64,000 bases of DNA from Marasmius tenuissimus (GCA_029532415.1 JAQOTA010000008.1:1-64000), one strand, 5' to 3'. Numbered from the stretch's first letter, positions 34,181 to 46,300 are shown. The notes: generated by a model not told the origin, from the sequence alone. Translations and numbers: made by a program.

Positions 34181-35859
34181 CAGATATCAGTATATGGAGT
34201 ACTGAGACTCGGAGCATTGAGTCAAACGTGACGAACTGAGTCCCTCCCGGATTCAAAACCCCCACTGTACTTCGGGTCAAAGAGTCGACTCTACTGAGGC
34301 CGTGCCTTATGGTCAATCCAAAATTTAGCAGTATTACGAGGAACTAGACAGTAGTTGTAGGTCACACTTGTCAACAGTCTCGCCTTCTACCTCCAGCTTT
34401 TCGTGCCGCACCATCTATTTCTAGGCCTTCGGATTCAAGATATAAAGGATCAGGTATAGTACGGACCTGCTCAGGAGTAAGCATAGACTTCTCGAGCGAC
34501 AGCCAGTAAGTTACCTTCCACGAAACACATCCCTTCTTTCAACGCCTCTGAGTAAGCATTTGGGAGATGCCGATGATAGTTGATCCTGAAGTGTTCGGGC
34601 GGCTTTTGAGCCGCTCCTGTGTCATCGTTCACAAGGTTAGAATGAGATGGGCAGAAGGAGGTTACGGTACCCGATAGGTGCGAGGTTGAGTTCTGTGAAA
34701 AGGTAGTCGTTGAAAGGCGCAAAGTTGTCCGTTCCAACCTCACAGTCCATAGGATGAAAAGTTCCTATACCAACTAAGGGAACTATCTCAGACTCAGTAC
34801 GTCGCATAGTCAGGTTATATTCCTTCAAGCCCGCCTATCACGAGCTTTCCCACGTCCAGAACGTATTCGGTCTAGCTGAGCAAACTGAGGTGTTACCCTC
34901 CGAAACCGAGGATTCCATCAGAAAGCAAGGTAAAAAAAAGAGTTGAGGTGCTAGGTATTTTGACGATGCTCATGGTAGTACCGTCCATGAGATTTCGACG
35001 GATCCTCCGGCTTTCGGTGTCTAAATGCATGGAGAACGAATAAAGATGGCATATCGGGGTGAGAAAAGACACCAAACCCACCATTCAACCGTTACGTCTC
35101 TCGCACTTGACCACGACGAAGGCATCCAAAGGACACTATCCAACCTTTCACTCGAGCCTACTGTAAGTCATCCGCCAGACTGCTGAGTATTCCAACCAAT
35201 TTGTGGAACACGTTGCGCCTAGAATGCATAAAAAGATAGCCTTGAGTGTATATCCTCTGAGGAACGACACCGTTCACGAATTTTGTGATCTTTTATCTCG
35301 TCGAATTTGGTCTTTAAACCTTCAGGATCCGGTATAAGCAACCAAAAGGGAGGTCCGTTCGACTTGACACTCACCGATTCTTGGAAACACCAAAACAAGT
35401 CAGAAAGTAATCAAGAAAAATGACATCGTGGCAGGAAGAAAGCGCGGAGTTTCAAGGCTGGACTCAGAAATTTTACCTGCCGAAACGCGGAAGTTCAAAC
35501 GCCGCTCGAACGTGCTCACCACCACCACCATGGTTCATCGACCCGCATCCTTAGGCCGTGCAACCTAGTATATGGCCTTCTGGATACTGATGATTGTTTG
35601 AAAGGTTTGGTTTAGTGTTCCATTACAACAAACTTTTTCTAATGATGATTTGACTTGATAGGAAGTTAAGAACGAGGTTCAACTCGAAAGTTCGAGTAGA
35701 AAAGTGAACAACATGGCGCGTCCGGACAACATTCTGAACCTCTAGTATCATCCGACGGTTTGGGTGGACACTGGAGGCTTATTCGCCTGAATTTGACCAA
35801 ATACTCGTAAGGTGGAGTACGCCAATCACGTATAGGTGCATTAAACTATACTTTCTAGA
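34181..35859. other. Intergenic, decayed
   Basis: No gene supported. Short frames only, no clear repeats. Confidence 0.4.
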
Positions 35860-36260
35860 TTTGAGACTAATTACTTTCTCTTAGTGGTGAGCTCTTATGG
35901 CGCGAGTGTGGTTGTCTCCTGTGCTACGCTACACAAGCGTATCGTGGCTGCTTTAAGAACCAATTTTGTTCGGTTCTTTGATACGAGGGTCTCTTCACTA
36001 CCGACCATTTTGAAGTCCCCTCATGTAAAGGGACTCGAATACTATATTACACTCCAAGCCTTTCCCGTTCCTTCTCAACCATGTATTGAATGGAGTGATA
36101 TTCCAGGAATCTTTTCACAGGTTTCTGAGTCCCATTCCGGGACCAACGGTGAGAGCAGGGCTCTGGCCCTCTGGTGTTTGGCTTCACGCCATGTTACCCA
36201 AATCATCGTTGATATGATACCGCTCTCACCATCATCGAATGGGTGTTCAAAATAAAATAA
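35860..36260 (+). repeat. Degenerate repeat related to 33.93-34.05 kb
   Basis: The stretch CTAATTAC...TGTGCTACGCTACACAAGCGTATC...TTCTTTGATACGAG aligns with a similar stretch at 33930-34050 (CTAATTACC...ATGCTACACAAAGGCATC...TTTTTGATACGGG). It has a 123-codon open stretch but no recognised domain. Likely a fourth fragment of the duplicated gene family. Confidence 0.4.
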
Positions 36261-36426
36261 AGCGGATTATGGCCCTATATCAGAACCGGTATGACCAACG
36301 GAGCGGTAGGTTCTCATCTTTGGAAGGCGCCTTTTCCTTTTTTCCTATCACAGCCCCGATTCTGATCAGTAACTTCTATCAGAATCTAAGACTACAGCAT
36401 TTACTGCACAGGCTTGTGCTTTTGAG

Positions 36427-39400
36427 GTGAGTACACCGCTCATATGGGAAGAATTACGCACTCCTTAAACCCATTGTAGCAGTAAGCGCTCACAGAGTAC
36501 AAGACACGGGAAACTCAGACATACGGTAAGTAATCGACAGGAATACTCAAGCGCATCAGGAATCCCCTAATAATTATTCCATGAGTAATGCTTGGAATCC
36601 CCCCACTATAGTCTCTGCCCCTGTGTGACGAGGCAGTGTACCATGCGTGAGATTCATAACGACGGCAGGAATACCACGGCATTGCCACAGTTATGATCTC
36701 TTTCGCTATCCGAAATAAGTCTGTTCAAAGGCACTGGTTTGGTGAACTTCAAACAGGACACAGCATATTTGTAACACGTTGACCACGAGCCCAGCGGGGG
36801 TTCAGATAAGTGTCAATGGGCGTTGTCCGTCGGTCTCGCTCTCCCTGTCTTCTGTTCAACGAGATCCTCCCATCTTTGTTTCCCTTCGGTTTCTCTTCGC
36901 TCCACCGGAATGTCTGGCAGCAGGTTCTTCTCAAACGCAAGCAATATTCAAATTGGTGACGGCGCGACCTTTTCAATTGTGGAGAGAGACCAAGTCACTA
37001 TTGACAATGACATGGGCAGGAATTCACAGTGGATTACTTTGGTGCGCACGAAATTATTCTGTAGAGAATAACACTCTGAACCTCGAGTCTAGAACGGTGA
37101 TACTTATCGAAGGATCCCCGTAGGGGATATCATTGTACGGAGGAATGTGTCTTCAACGGTTCTGGATGTCACTGTCGACACCCGACGCCAAGTATCAACT
37201 TTTGGAGCGTCACAAACATCGGGGGAGCTTAAAGTGGTTAAACTCAGGAAGACAACCCAACACGTTGGGTTAATAGGACTTGCAGAAGGTTTTACTGCCG
37301 TGAAGGTGGAGACTGTGGAGAAAGATCAAGCCGAGGCACTCAGCAGCGTGAGTACACTTCAAGAGGTCTGATATAAAGGATAACTATTAACAACACAAGT
37401 TCCTATAGATAATGGAGCGGCTGTGTCGGGAGATGTTGTCGCACCGGTACATCAAGTTCCTAAGTTCTAACTGATGCATCACTGATTCAACTCTTACCAG
37501 GTCGCCACTAGTCACCCAGCTGATTGGATTTGGCTGGTCGGAGCGGCCGACATTCCTATTCCACGACGGTGAGATTTAATCTCATTTCACCTCTGTGTGG
37601 ATATTGACAGCGTACGTTCTAGAACTTGCCAACGGTAATGAATACGTCGACGAGATTATAGCGCAAGACAATTGGGTTGTATACTACTACCTTTGGTATA
37701 CACTGGTATGCCTGGCTTTTCAATGTCCCGCATCAGCTGATAGTGCTTGCAGACAACCTCATTTTTTGCTTTGTGGGGCAATGAGAGTCTTATGGTGCCA
37801 GTGAGTGGGTAATTTTTAGAATCAACTACCTATCAATAGCACAGCAGGTGTCGGCGAAGGAGATGTTTTGGATGTTCAACCCGAGAACCCACGCTTGGCA
37901 GTACAACGTGGCTTCGTTTTCAATTTCACCACCGAGCAACAACATCTCTCTTGACCCACTCACCTATCCCCCACTACAACTTCGCCAAGACACCCGTCCA
38001 CGACTCGACGCCGACGGAATTGTCTCCTGCTTCGAAGAGCAATTCGGCGACTTCTTACATCTGATTGCGTCATTGGGTGCAACGAAGCACGTCAAAGAAC
38101 TGTCAAATTTTGCGCGACACGGTTATTTGACTTTCGGGGCCGTTGTCGACCGCAACAAACCCGAAATTCTCGCCTACTTCCCTTCCACCCCTTCTCCCCG
38201 GTGGTTTTGTGACAGTCGCGGCACCGATGTTCAAGCCAGCTATTCCACCTCTGGTAAGTACATTTACCCGTTCCATCCTCCTTGTGCTGAGTTTTCCAGT
38301 CCCCTCCCGTGTTGATCTCTTATTCCAAAACACCGACCTTAACCGAGTACGCCTCGACTTCTCTTCTCGCCTTCCAGATTCACTTCAACGTTGCACCGCA
38401 TACCTAAGCCAGTCTGTCCCGTTTTACGAAAAGTGTTATGATTCTCGTAATGACCTTGGTGAGTGTCCCTAACAAATTCCCTCTTTCCCCTGCTGATGAC
38501 AAGTAGTGTGTATTAATGAGGTCCAATTCTCCCTTGTCGGCACCTTCCAATCCAACCCCACGAGTTCCACTACTCCGGCGTACCTGTTTGTTCCGCTCAT
38601 TCCTGTTGAGGTAGTCAATAATGTTTACTGTATCCGTTATCCTCTTCCCGACACTCTCTTCTTCTGGTGCTCGGATCCCGATGGACAAGATGTCATTTGT
38701 GAGGAGAACTGGGAGGAATATGGAATCCCTCAGCTAGAAACCTTCACATGGATGGGTTCGTCGTGGTCCTGGGATAGGTACGAATCAGTGCGAGATCATC
38801 TATGGAAGAAGAGCTGTGCTTTGGACGGGAGACAATATGCACGGGAACACGATTATCCCGAGCTGGCATATGGTGAGTGATAGTTTGGCGAGATAATCGA
38901 GACTAGTAGCTTTACGTTTGTAACATTAGGCGATCCTCACAGCCCCAGGATCACGGTTGTGGAGGAGCCGGATATACCTGAAGACATCAATGGTTTCTCC
39001 GAGCGGTCGGAACACCAAGGTTAGTCTTTCTACTCCTTACTATGACAATCCTACTCATGATAGAGCTGTAGATGATGCCAATGATATTGGTTTGATACCT
39101 CTCGACCAACCCAGCAGCGAAGCGCTGGAAAGTCGATGCATTGAGGCTAATCATATTGAGATGTGTGCGGATATGGCTCCTTATGACTCCCATCTGGGTC
39201 TTGTTTTTAATTTGTTCTCAGCTACTTACTTATCGGATAAAGACAACCAAGAGGGCCCCAAAGCGCGTAGTATCCATGATCTAGGTCAGTACCACTTTGG
39301 TAGAATACTCGAATTATACTCGGCTACTGATCTTGACTGAACCTCCCGTAGCACCGTCGCGTCGTTCCTCCCAATCCTATAGCAACGAGTATCAACCGCC

Positions 39401-41350
39401 GGCATGGCCTCGAGCTATATACGAGCTTTTTGTGCTGGTTTGGTCGATTGCTGTGGTCATACTCTCCGTCGGTGTTGACAGAGTGACATGGGTGGTGGGC
39501 AGGACAAGCCCGAAGAATATGGGCGTTAGATCGATAGCCGAGACAGAAAGAAACTATGCATGAGCAGTCAACAAACTGATAAATATTCCGACATGGAATG
39601 CATATAAAAGTGCGCGCATAATTGTGATTTCTTAACATGTATTATGCTCGTTTGTAGTATAAGTCACTCTATTGGACGATCTTGATATGCCCACATGTAC
39701 CGTAAACCAAGTTATAGAACAACTTCTCGCGTTCTATGTGTCCGTTCTCGCTGTGGCATTTCAACATGTTGTAGAATTGTCTCAGGCCCCAGGGTTCCCG
39801 GACACCGGGGAGCAGAAGTCCGTAGCTCTTGCAGAAAATTGTACCTTGCCTGTTTCGTGAGGATCTATAAACCCAAAAACAAACGTTAGCCTCAAAATGC
39901 AATAATAACCGAGCAAAACGATGCTCGCCGAAGTAAATCATAATATCCTTCCCTCCAGAGCCAACGTCGTTTCTTCTCTCGCTTCACAGCATTGGCTGAG
40001 GAATGGGTTCCACCACGGAGACCAACATCCCTAAAATTGTGGCTTGTGAGCCCACACAGCCGACCCTCCTTCGTTTGTTTGCGACTAGAATGACTGAATA
40101 TGCGCGTCAGCCTTGGGGGAAAATGGGAAGTCAACGGAATCATGCCCACTCAACAATCCCGCATATTGCTCCGTCAATACTGGCATTCTGTTCCTCCCTG
40201 CCTGGGTGTAACGTGGGTCTACGACTTCAATATTAGCCCTGACTTTTCCCCCGATCCAAAATACATCAGGAGTTTTGGACTTTGATGGTCGTGGATGGTT
40301 GCAGGTGGTACCACCCTAAACCATCAAAGAAAATCCGGGAATTGGCAATTGGCAACCTAAGTCAATTTTCCCGACAATCCAATTTTCTGGAGCTCTGTCA
40401 AACCACACTTCCACCGAGTTTTTGATACAAACACCTCCAGTTAGATCCTAAACTTACCTTTTTGGGCTCTAAAGCTCATGTTCTTGCCCTGTGCATGCTG
40501 CACGACACCAACAACATTACCTTTTTTGCCGGACCATCAGAAATTGTGGTGCACAGTCCCGAGTCAGCGAGTTTACTTCGGCACATAGTATGGTGGCAAT
40601 GGAATCAAACGATGTGGTTAGTCATTATAGATAGGCTTCGTAAGATGCAGTGGGTAAAAAGATGTCCGGTTCGTTGTCTCAGTGAGGATCCGGGTTCTTC
40701 GTCGCAGTGGTGCATTTGTCATTTGTTAAACGGGCTTTCTATCACTAAAGTCGGTGAGAGGTTGGCGAAACTAGCAAATATAAGTCACTGTGACATAATT
40801 CGTAATGTATACAATGCGTCGTCTCCTCGTCCGTGACCTGACGCGTGAAGACCCTGGCAAGGCAGCTCTGTGAGAAGCTAAAAAGGAGGACGTTTACTCA
40901 CCCGAGCTTATTTTGTACACTTCATCGACGGCGGAATCCTTCTCATGAACCATCAGGCGCTCGCTAATTACCGAGCTCCCAGAACTTTGGAATATCTGCT
41001 TTACTTGTCGATCTTCGAGCTTTCAGACCTAAAAGGAGGCAAAGGCAGAGAAAACCTGAGTGTGCGCATCTAGAGAAGCCGGAATGCATGGCTGAGACCG
41101 ATTCGGGCGACGTAAAGATGACCGGGGTCCGGGAGGTGCAACGTCAAAGGAATGTGGTCAAAACCACTATTATGGGCTGAACTCGAGACTTGAGAGTATA
41201 CTCTGCTTCAGATTGGAGCGGCACCTTTCTAGACGTCTACCGCTAGGATTCCAGCAGTCATGTTGTGTCAACCAAAAATTCAACGAGTTTCGAAATTCGA
41301 ACAAGGCTGGGTAAACAGTAACGGCGGTAGTATTGCTTGAAAGTGGAAAT
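36427..41350 (+). repeat. Segmental duplication, copy 2
   Basis: Counterpart of 20565-26500. The interval 37.19-39.70 kb, including introns, is nearly identical to copy 1; the first 0.75 kb and the part after about 39.73 kb are much more diverged. Late matching blocks include 40899-40912 (TCACCCGAGCTTA) and 41255-41335 (CCAGCAG...CAACCAAA...GTAAACAGTAACGGC). Confidence 0.85.
36910..39563 (+). CDS. Expanded Agaricomycete family, unknown function, membrane-anchored (copy 2)
   Basis: Multi-exon, same layout as the broken copy at 21-23.7 kb but open at the CAA (38524-38526) where copy 1 has a stop. Motifs in order: RFFSNASNIQIGDGATFSIV at the start; GDIIVRRNV...GELKVVKLRKTTQHVGL...FTAVKVE; HRSPLITQLIG and FLFHDELANGNEYVDE; FWMFNPRTHAWQYNV; FSLVGTFQSNPTSSTTPAYL; GIPQLETFTWMGSSW; DGRQYAREHDYPELAYG; then a predicted membrane helix (ELFVLVWSIAVVILSVGV) and a short basic tail. 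A 1-nt difference from copy 1 near 39291 falls inside an intron. I infer a kinase-like N-lobe from FTAVKVE and HRSPLITQLIG. No catalytic motif is visible. Exon 1-2 splicing is unresolved. Confidence 0.65.
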
Positions 41351-41419
41351 CGAGGCCAGGTTTCCTCAAAAACCGGGCAAAATACTTGAGTTTTATCCTT
41401 ACCTCATACTTACCTTATT

Positions 41420-41650
41420 ACAACGCGCTGTACTTGAGAGAACCTTGAGAGAACCTTGAGCAACGCGGTTGAGTCGAACTTGAGGGAGCGAGTGAGTCGG
41501 ACTTGAGGGAGTGAACGAGGTGCCTCAAGGTCGACGTTGAGGGGGTAGATGAGGCAACTCAAACCGTGCTCAAGGGTACCTCAACGTCGACCTTGAGGGA
41601 GTAAACGAGCTGACTCAAGCCGCATTCAACGATACTTCAAGGTTCGTCTC
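41420..41650. repeat. CTTGAG/CTCAAG-rich array with a 20-bp hairpin
   Basis: About fifteen CTTGAG or CTCAA(G) motifs in 230 bp. CCTCAAGGTCGACGTTGAGG (41523-41542) and its exact reverse complement (41579-41598) form a 20-bp inverted repeat with a 36-nt spacer. Surrounding units (ACTTGAGGGAGYGARYGAG) recur as imperfect direct repeats. Confidence 0.7.
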
Positions 41651-42004
41651 AAGTCAGGTCGGGCGAACACACATGAAAGGGTAGAACGGTATATATTGTA
41701 TAAGTTGTGCGAATACATAGGAGCGGCGAGTACGCCGTGTAGTGAGGGCTACCATTGTTCAATGTGAGCACCGTACGACGTGCAGGGCTTATGAGGTCAA
41801 GTGCTGACCTTGGGTTGGGCCGATTTCTGGCCAGGACGACATATTCGTTGACTGCGGAGAGGTTGTAAGTAGCTGAACCAGACAGACAGAGAGGGAACAC
41901 GTACCAATAGGCGACTCGGCGGCGAGTGTGTATCCTGCGTTGTTTTTTTTTTTCCTTTTCTACGCTACATTTCAGTGAGATACAGAGTGGAGGAGAGGGC
42001 CGGT
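41651..42004. other. Spacer 3' of the T5orf172 gene
   Basis: No gene seen. Contains a T12-like tract near 41942-41953 and presumably the 3' UTR of the minus-strand gene. Confidence 0.4.
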
Positions 42005-42646
42005 TTATACATTACGGTGCTTCAAAATTATACATTGCGCTAGAGCCGCCGCTATATCGATAGGCGTTCCGTTTAACTCGAACCATTCATCATGTTCCGT
42101 CCCACCTGTCCAAGTTTCAGAAACGAACGAGAATCGAGACGAAAAAAAGACTCACAGCAACAAATGACCTCCATCCTCGTGAACCCTAAGCACTCCATCT
42201 TCAGGTGTATACAAAGCTCTGGGATGCCAAGTTGGAAGGAACTTCGAGAATAACGAAGACGACGCACCCGCTTTGTGGCAATTCAACATTGGCCATGAGC
42301 CGATTCTTGTCCAATCTACGCGTTTACATGTCCTCCGGTGTTGCTCGAATCGCCTCTCGCTGTCCACAGACCTCCCGACCTTCAAAAAGGTCTTCCCCTT
42401 GTATCTTCCCAGCAGCATGTAGACGTCGCCCATCGTATCGTTCGCGCTTGGTCTTCTCTGTCGCCGACTGCGGTATTGCGTTTGGATGGACCGTAGTTGA
42501 CGATGTCGTTTGGTTTTACGGGTTTTCGTGACGACGGGAGGGGGTTTCGGCGTTTGGATGGATCGGAATCGACATTTCCGGTGAGGGTTACGGGTTTTCG
42601 TGGCGACGGAGGGGGGTTTCAACGGTTTGCGGACGATGTGGGACAT
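42005..42646 (-). CDS. T5orf172-type (GIY-YIG superfamily) protein, 180 aa
   Basis: Three exons: 42646-42268, 42218-42156 and 42105-42005, introns 49 and 50 nt, all phases consistent. Core: GDVYMLLGRYKGKTFLKVGR, then ERRFEQHRRTC. After intron 1 a split Glu starts ELCIHLKMECLGF. After intron 2 CCCGTEHDEWFELNG completes the family's C..C/H.EWF tail. This is the full T5orf172 architecture and has the Arg and Glu expected of a GIY-YIG-like site. I chose the ATG at 42646 because an upstream ATG (42952) would translate a minisatellite. The N-terminal 80 residues are basic and repetitive (RSIQTPK/RSIQTQY). It lies just downstream of the KDZ transposase on the same strand. Confidence 0.8.
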
Positions 42647-42772
42647 GGGAGAGAGTGGAGGAGGTGTTTGAGTGGAAGAAAGACGAAGACAGGAAGGAAA
42701 GAGGGACTTGGGATTAGTAAGGGCTTCTCGCGACGAAAATAGAACACAAACCTTCGATTGACGCCGAACGGA

Positions 42773-42895
42773 ATCTTGACGCCCAGTCCTGATCTTGACG
42801 CCCGAACCGAATCTTGACGCCCGGGCAGAGTTTTGACGCCCGGACAGGATTTTGACGCCCGGACCGGCTTTTGACGCCCGGATCGAGTCTTGACG
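42773..42895. repeat. 19-bp minisatellite, about 6.5 units
   Basis: Units share TTTTGACGCCCGGAC or CTTGACGCCCG with a variable last 5 nt, stepping every 19 nt. It lies just upstream of the T5orf172 start. Unit length is not a multiple of three, and the frame through it on the minus strand is probably fortuitous. Confidence 0.8.
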
Positions 42896-42899
42896 AGTA

Positions 42900-43265
42900 G
42901 GGAAGGAGAAGGGCGGGGATAGGGCAGGGATAGGAAGAACGAGGGAAGACAACGAGGGGGAGAGTGAGGGGGAGAGTGAGGGGGAGAGTGAGAAGGAGAG
43001 TGAGAGGGAGAATGAGAGGGAAAAACGAGTGGGAGAGAGAGAAAGAGAGGGAACGAGAGGAATGGGTGGGAGAGAGAGGGGACGGGGTATAAGAGAACGA
43101 GTAGGTAGAGAGGAGAGAAGGGGGGGGGAGGGGAACGGGGAGAACGAGGAGAACGAGGAGAGAGAGGAGGAGAGAACGAACGAGGAGAGAACGAGGAGAG
43201 TAAATAGGGGGAACGGGGAGAGAGAAGAGAACGAGGGGAACGAGAGGGAGAGGAAGAAGAGATAT
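42900..43265. repeat. Long polypurine tract (GAGGGA/GAGAAC-rich)
   Basis: About 365 bp almost purely purine on the plus strand, built from GGGGAGAGTGAG-type and GAACGAGGAGA-type units. Such polypurine-polypyrimidine tracts can form triplex (H-DNA). Situated between the 3' end of the KDZ gene and the T5orf172 promoter. Apparent reading frames here (Arg/Glu-rich or Ser/Leu-rich) are low-complexity artefacts. Confidence 0.8.
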
Positions 43266-43357
43266 CATGAAGGGAGCTCTGCGCGAGGGGAGAGGTATCG
43301 TGAGGAGGAGGTATCGTGAGGGAGATCCTGGGGAATGCTCACCGAAGGATTTCTTGA

Positions 43358-46300
43358 CTACGCTCTCTGCTTTCCCTTTGTGTTCGAAGCAGACTCGGTG
43401 GGTGCTGGTTTTGAGCGTTGAGTACCTGCCTTCATTGCGCCATATACCTGCGAGTCAGGTGTCAGTAAGAACTTCTGAGAATGCGAAGGGTAATTCACGT
43501 ACCAAGTCAGCCCGCTGAATGTCCAACGCAGTTGCCCATTCGAACTGTTCCTTGCGAAAGATCTCCACCCAAGGGTACAACGGCTTGTCCAAGTCGAAAA
43601 AGGCTGGGTAAGATACCTGCTCGAACTGAGCAAGCGCTACCTCAGCTAAGTCTTCCCACACCGAAGCTTGACGAGAGGCACGAGCACGTAGAGCGCACAA
43701 CTTCGCAGCGTAAGCTTCGGGGTTTGCATCCAACTTCTCGACGGCATTCGCTGGGTCTTCGGGGCTCTCCGCGATTTGCCGCCAAACCATGGCCATCTTC
43801 TTGAGGTAACGAATCATGCGATGGAATTCGGCGTGTTTGCGCTCGAACTCTTCCATCCACCGGTATACTTCAGCTCGTTGCCTCGTCCAAGAAATTCGAT
43901 CCCCTTATAAGCAACGTCAACGACAAACATTACAACGAAACGACAAACGTACCTGCTTCTTCAAACTCGTCCATGGCAGCTGTATCCTTCGGATTCAGCC
44001 CTCTCCTAGCGCCGAGAGTCCACAGACGGCCCTCGTTATCAGGTTTGGTAAACTCTGAAGGTGACGATGTTGGTATCAGATAGGCCGTCATGAGTTATAA
44101 TGACTTACACTTATCACGCTTTGCATCCCGGAGCTCGGCGTTGGATCTTGGCAGCGCTGTCTCAGCGGGATCTCTATTGGGTTTGGTCTCCTTCGTTGCA
44201 CGGAAAAGCCCGACCCAGAGTGACCTCGATAAGCTTACTGTAAAGAGGATATGAGATGCGATACATGACGAAGAGAATACGATGAACGAACCTTCTCGCC
44301 GTGTCATTTTAGTGGCACTCGTGAGTTCCCTGTGTTTGATGACTCGACCCAGTCCAAGTTGGATTTGCAGGAGCTTGTGCAGCGTACTTGGTCCCGTCGT
44401 CCACAAAGCCCCGTCCCTTCGTTTGGAGTCTCCAAGGCGCCGCTTCGTATTGACGTCTTTCCTTTCGGTGTCCTCTTTGCAAAGTGGTGGGAGCTCAGAG
44501 TGGTCTGCACTAACCCCTTCGGGAATCCTCTGCAGGCGTATCAGCATAGCCCGGTTGTTGTTGTAGACCGCCAGCTGACGAGTACGGATATCCACCACGT
44601 TTTGGATACTCTTCCCCGTACGAGTGCGCATCGCGTCAGTCGAGACATTAAATTCCTTGTATACAAAAAGGATTTCGAGTTTATGACAGGTGCTCTGAAT
44701 CGCGTTCACGGTGTCGTAGGCGTGACTCGTGCGCAATGTGCCTTCCTGGTCGCCGAGCTGAGTTGTGCCATATGACGAACGTTCTTCGTTTGTCATGTCA
44801 GACGGCAGCCCCAAGATGAAACCTTCCACGTCCTCGGACTGTCCCTCTTTGAAGCGGTCGGGAAGGCGGGGCGTGACTATAGTCTGTCGTTCGCGGAAAT
44901 CATTCAAGACCTCCACTAAACGATTCCGAAGGTCTTCGATGGTGGTGGTTTCCATCTGGGTGAGGTGAGGTTTTTGTTTCAGGACGATTATCCGCTCTCT
45001 GATGATTCTGTCAGTCAAAACGTGAACGCAACAAAGGACGGATGTTGACATACCGTATGTCCTCTGCTTCGAATGCTTTCCGCCAATAAGCCTCGATATC
45101 CAACCCAACTTTCGGTATAGCAAGGGATATACCCCCACCATCCACGCGTGCTATGTCCTCCAACACGCTGGCAACAGTGGGAGCTTTCGCACCCTCCGGT
45201 CGGTGATGCGGGTCAATCCACGATCCATTCTTCTCCTTAGGCACCATGTCCTGGCGAGACCACTCGGCGACGCTGTCCTCGTGGACCAACGACAACTGCT
45301 GAAATTCGGACATGTGGTCTTCAAATTGCGCCGCTGCGATCACAAGTTCTCGGGCTGTCAAGTACGCTGCGAAAGAAAACGGTCAGTGCCCAGTACAGTA
45401 TGTCAAAGGTGTTCTCTACCCAAATTGATCACTTTCTTGCGATTATGGTCGTTGTAGTAGGTGATGTGGAGGTCGTGACGATGACCGGGGCCTGCCTGAC
45501 AGCTGAAAGTAGCGACCTTGTTCAGAAATGGCCATGCTTGTTCCGCTCCCTCCCCAGTGAAATGCCCGTTGCACCACTGATAGAAGAGCGCGAATATGAC
45601 CTTGCAGATGCGAACCTTGTGCCCTGTGAGGTGAAGGACAGGTATTCCTCGTTCGAGACGGTTGACAAATTCACGTTGACGGGAAAGATACTTGAACGTC
45701 GCAAACCGAACGAGTTGATTCACGGCGTAAGCGCACTCGGCGTCGTAGGATTGTTTGTGGGGAACGAGGTTGCAATGAGATTTGGATGACTTGATCTTCT
45801 TGTCTTCATACCCATAAAGCGTGTAGCCGCGGCTGAAGGCCGCATCAACGTTTGCTTGGCTGGCAGACATGTGAGCCACCTGAAGATGTTCGTGTCAAGA
45901 TAAACTCACTTTTCGGACCCATACATGTCAGTCACGCCCATGATGAAGACATGGCTGCACTGATGGTTTACTGTGCCTGTCACAGCCATTCCATGCGCAG
46001 CTAGTTCTGTCAGCTTCGTCACGGCCTTCACGTTATCGCAATCGGGTACTGGCTCCTAGATCGGCGAACAAATGTTAGGAGTGACTCATCGACAGACAAC
46101 GACAAGACTTACAATGAACTTCGTCTTGCCAGCCTCCGCGAGGAACTTGGCATATTTCCTGTCATCAGCGAAGTACGATCGTCCGCGATACAGGGAATGG
46201 TCCTTTCCGCTACCTCTCTTCCGGAATCGCCTGGTCTTCGAGTTCCCATCGAGGGTAGTGTACATCATGTTGAGGTGCCTCAGATATTGCGGTGTCTCCT

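Noticed and set aside
42646..42952. 102-residue N-terminal extension of the T5orf172 protein
   Set aside because: Would translate the 19-bp minisatellite with changing frame; the ATG at 42646 gives a cleaner start.
43029..43319. Arg/Glu/Asn-rich frame (and its Ser/Leu-rich antisense at 42714-43268)
   Set aside because: Translation of the polypurine tract; low complexity in every frame.
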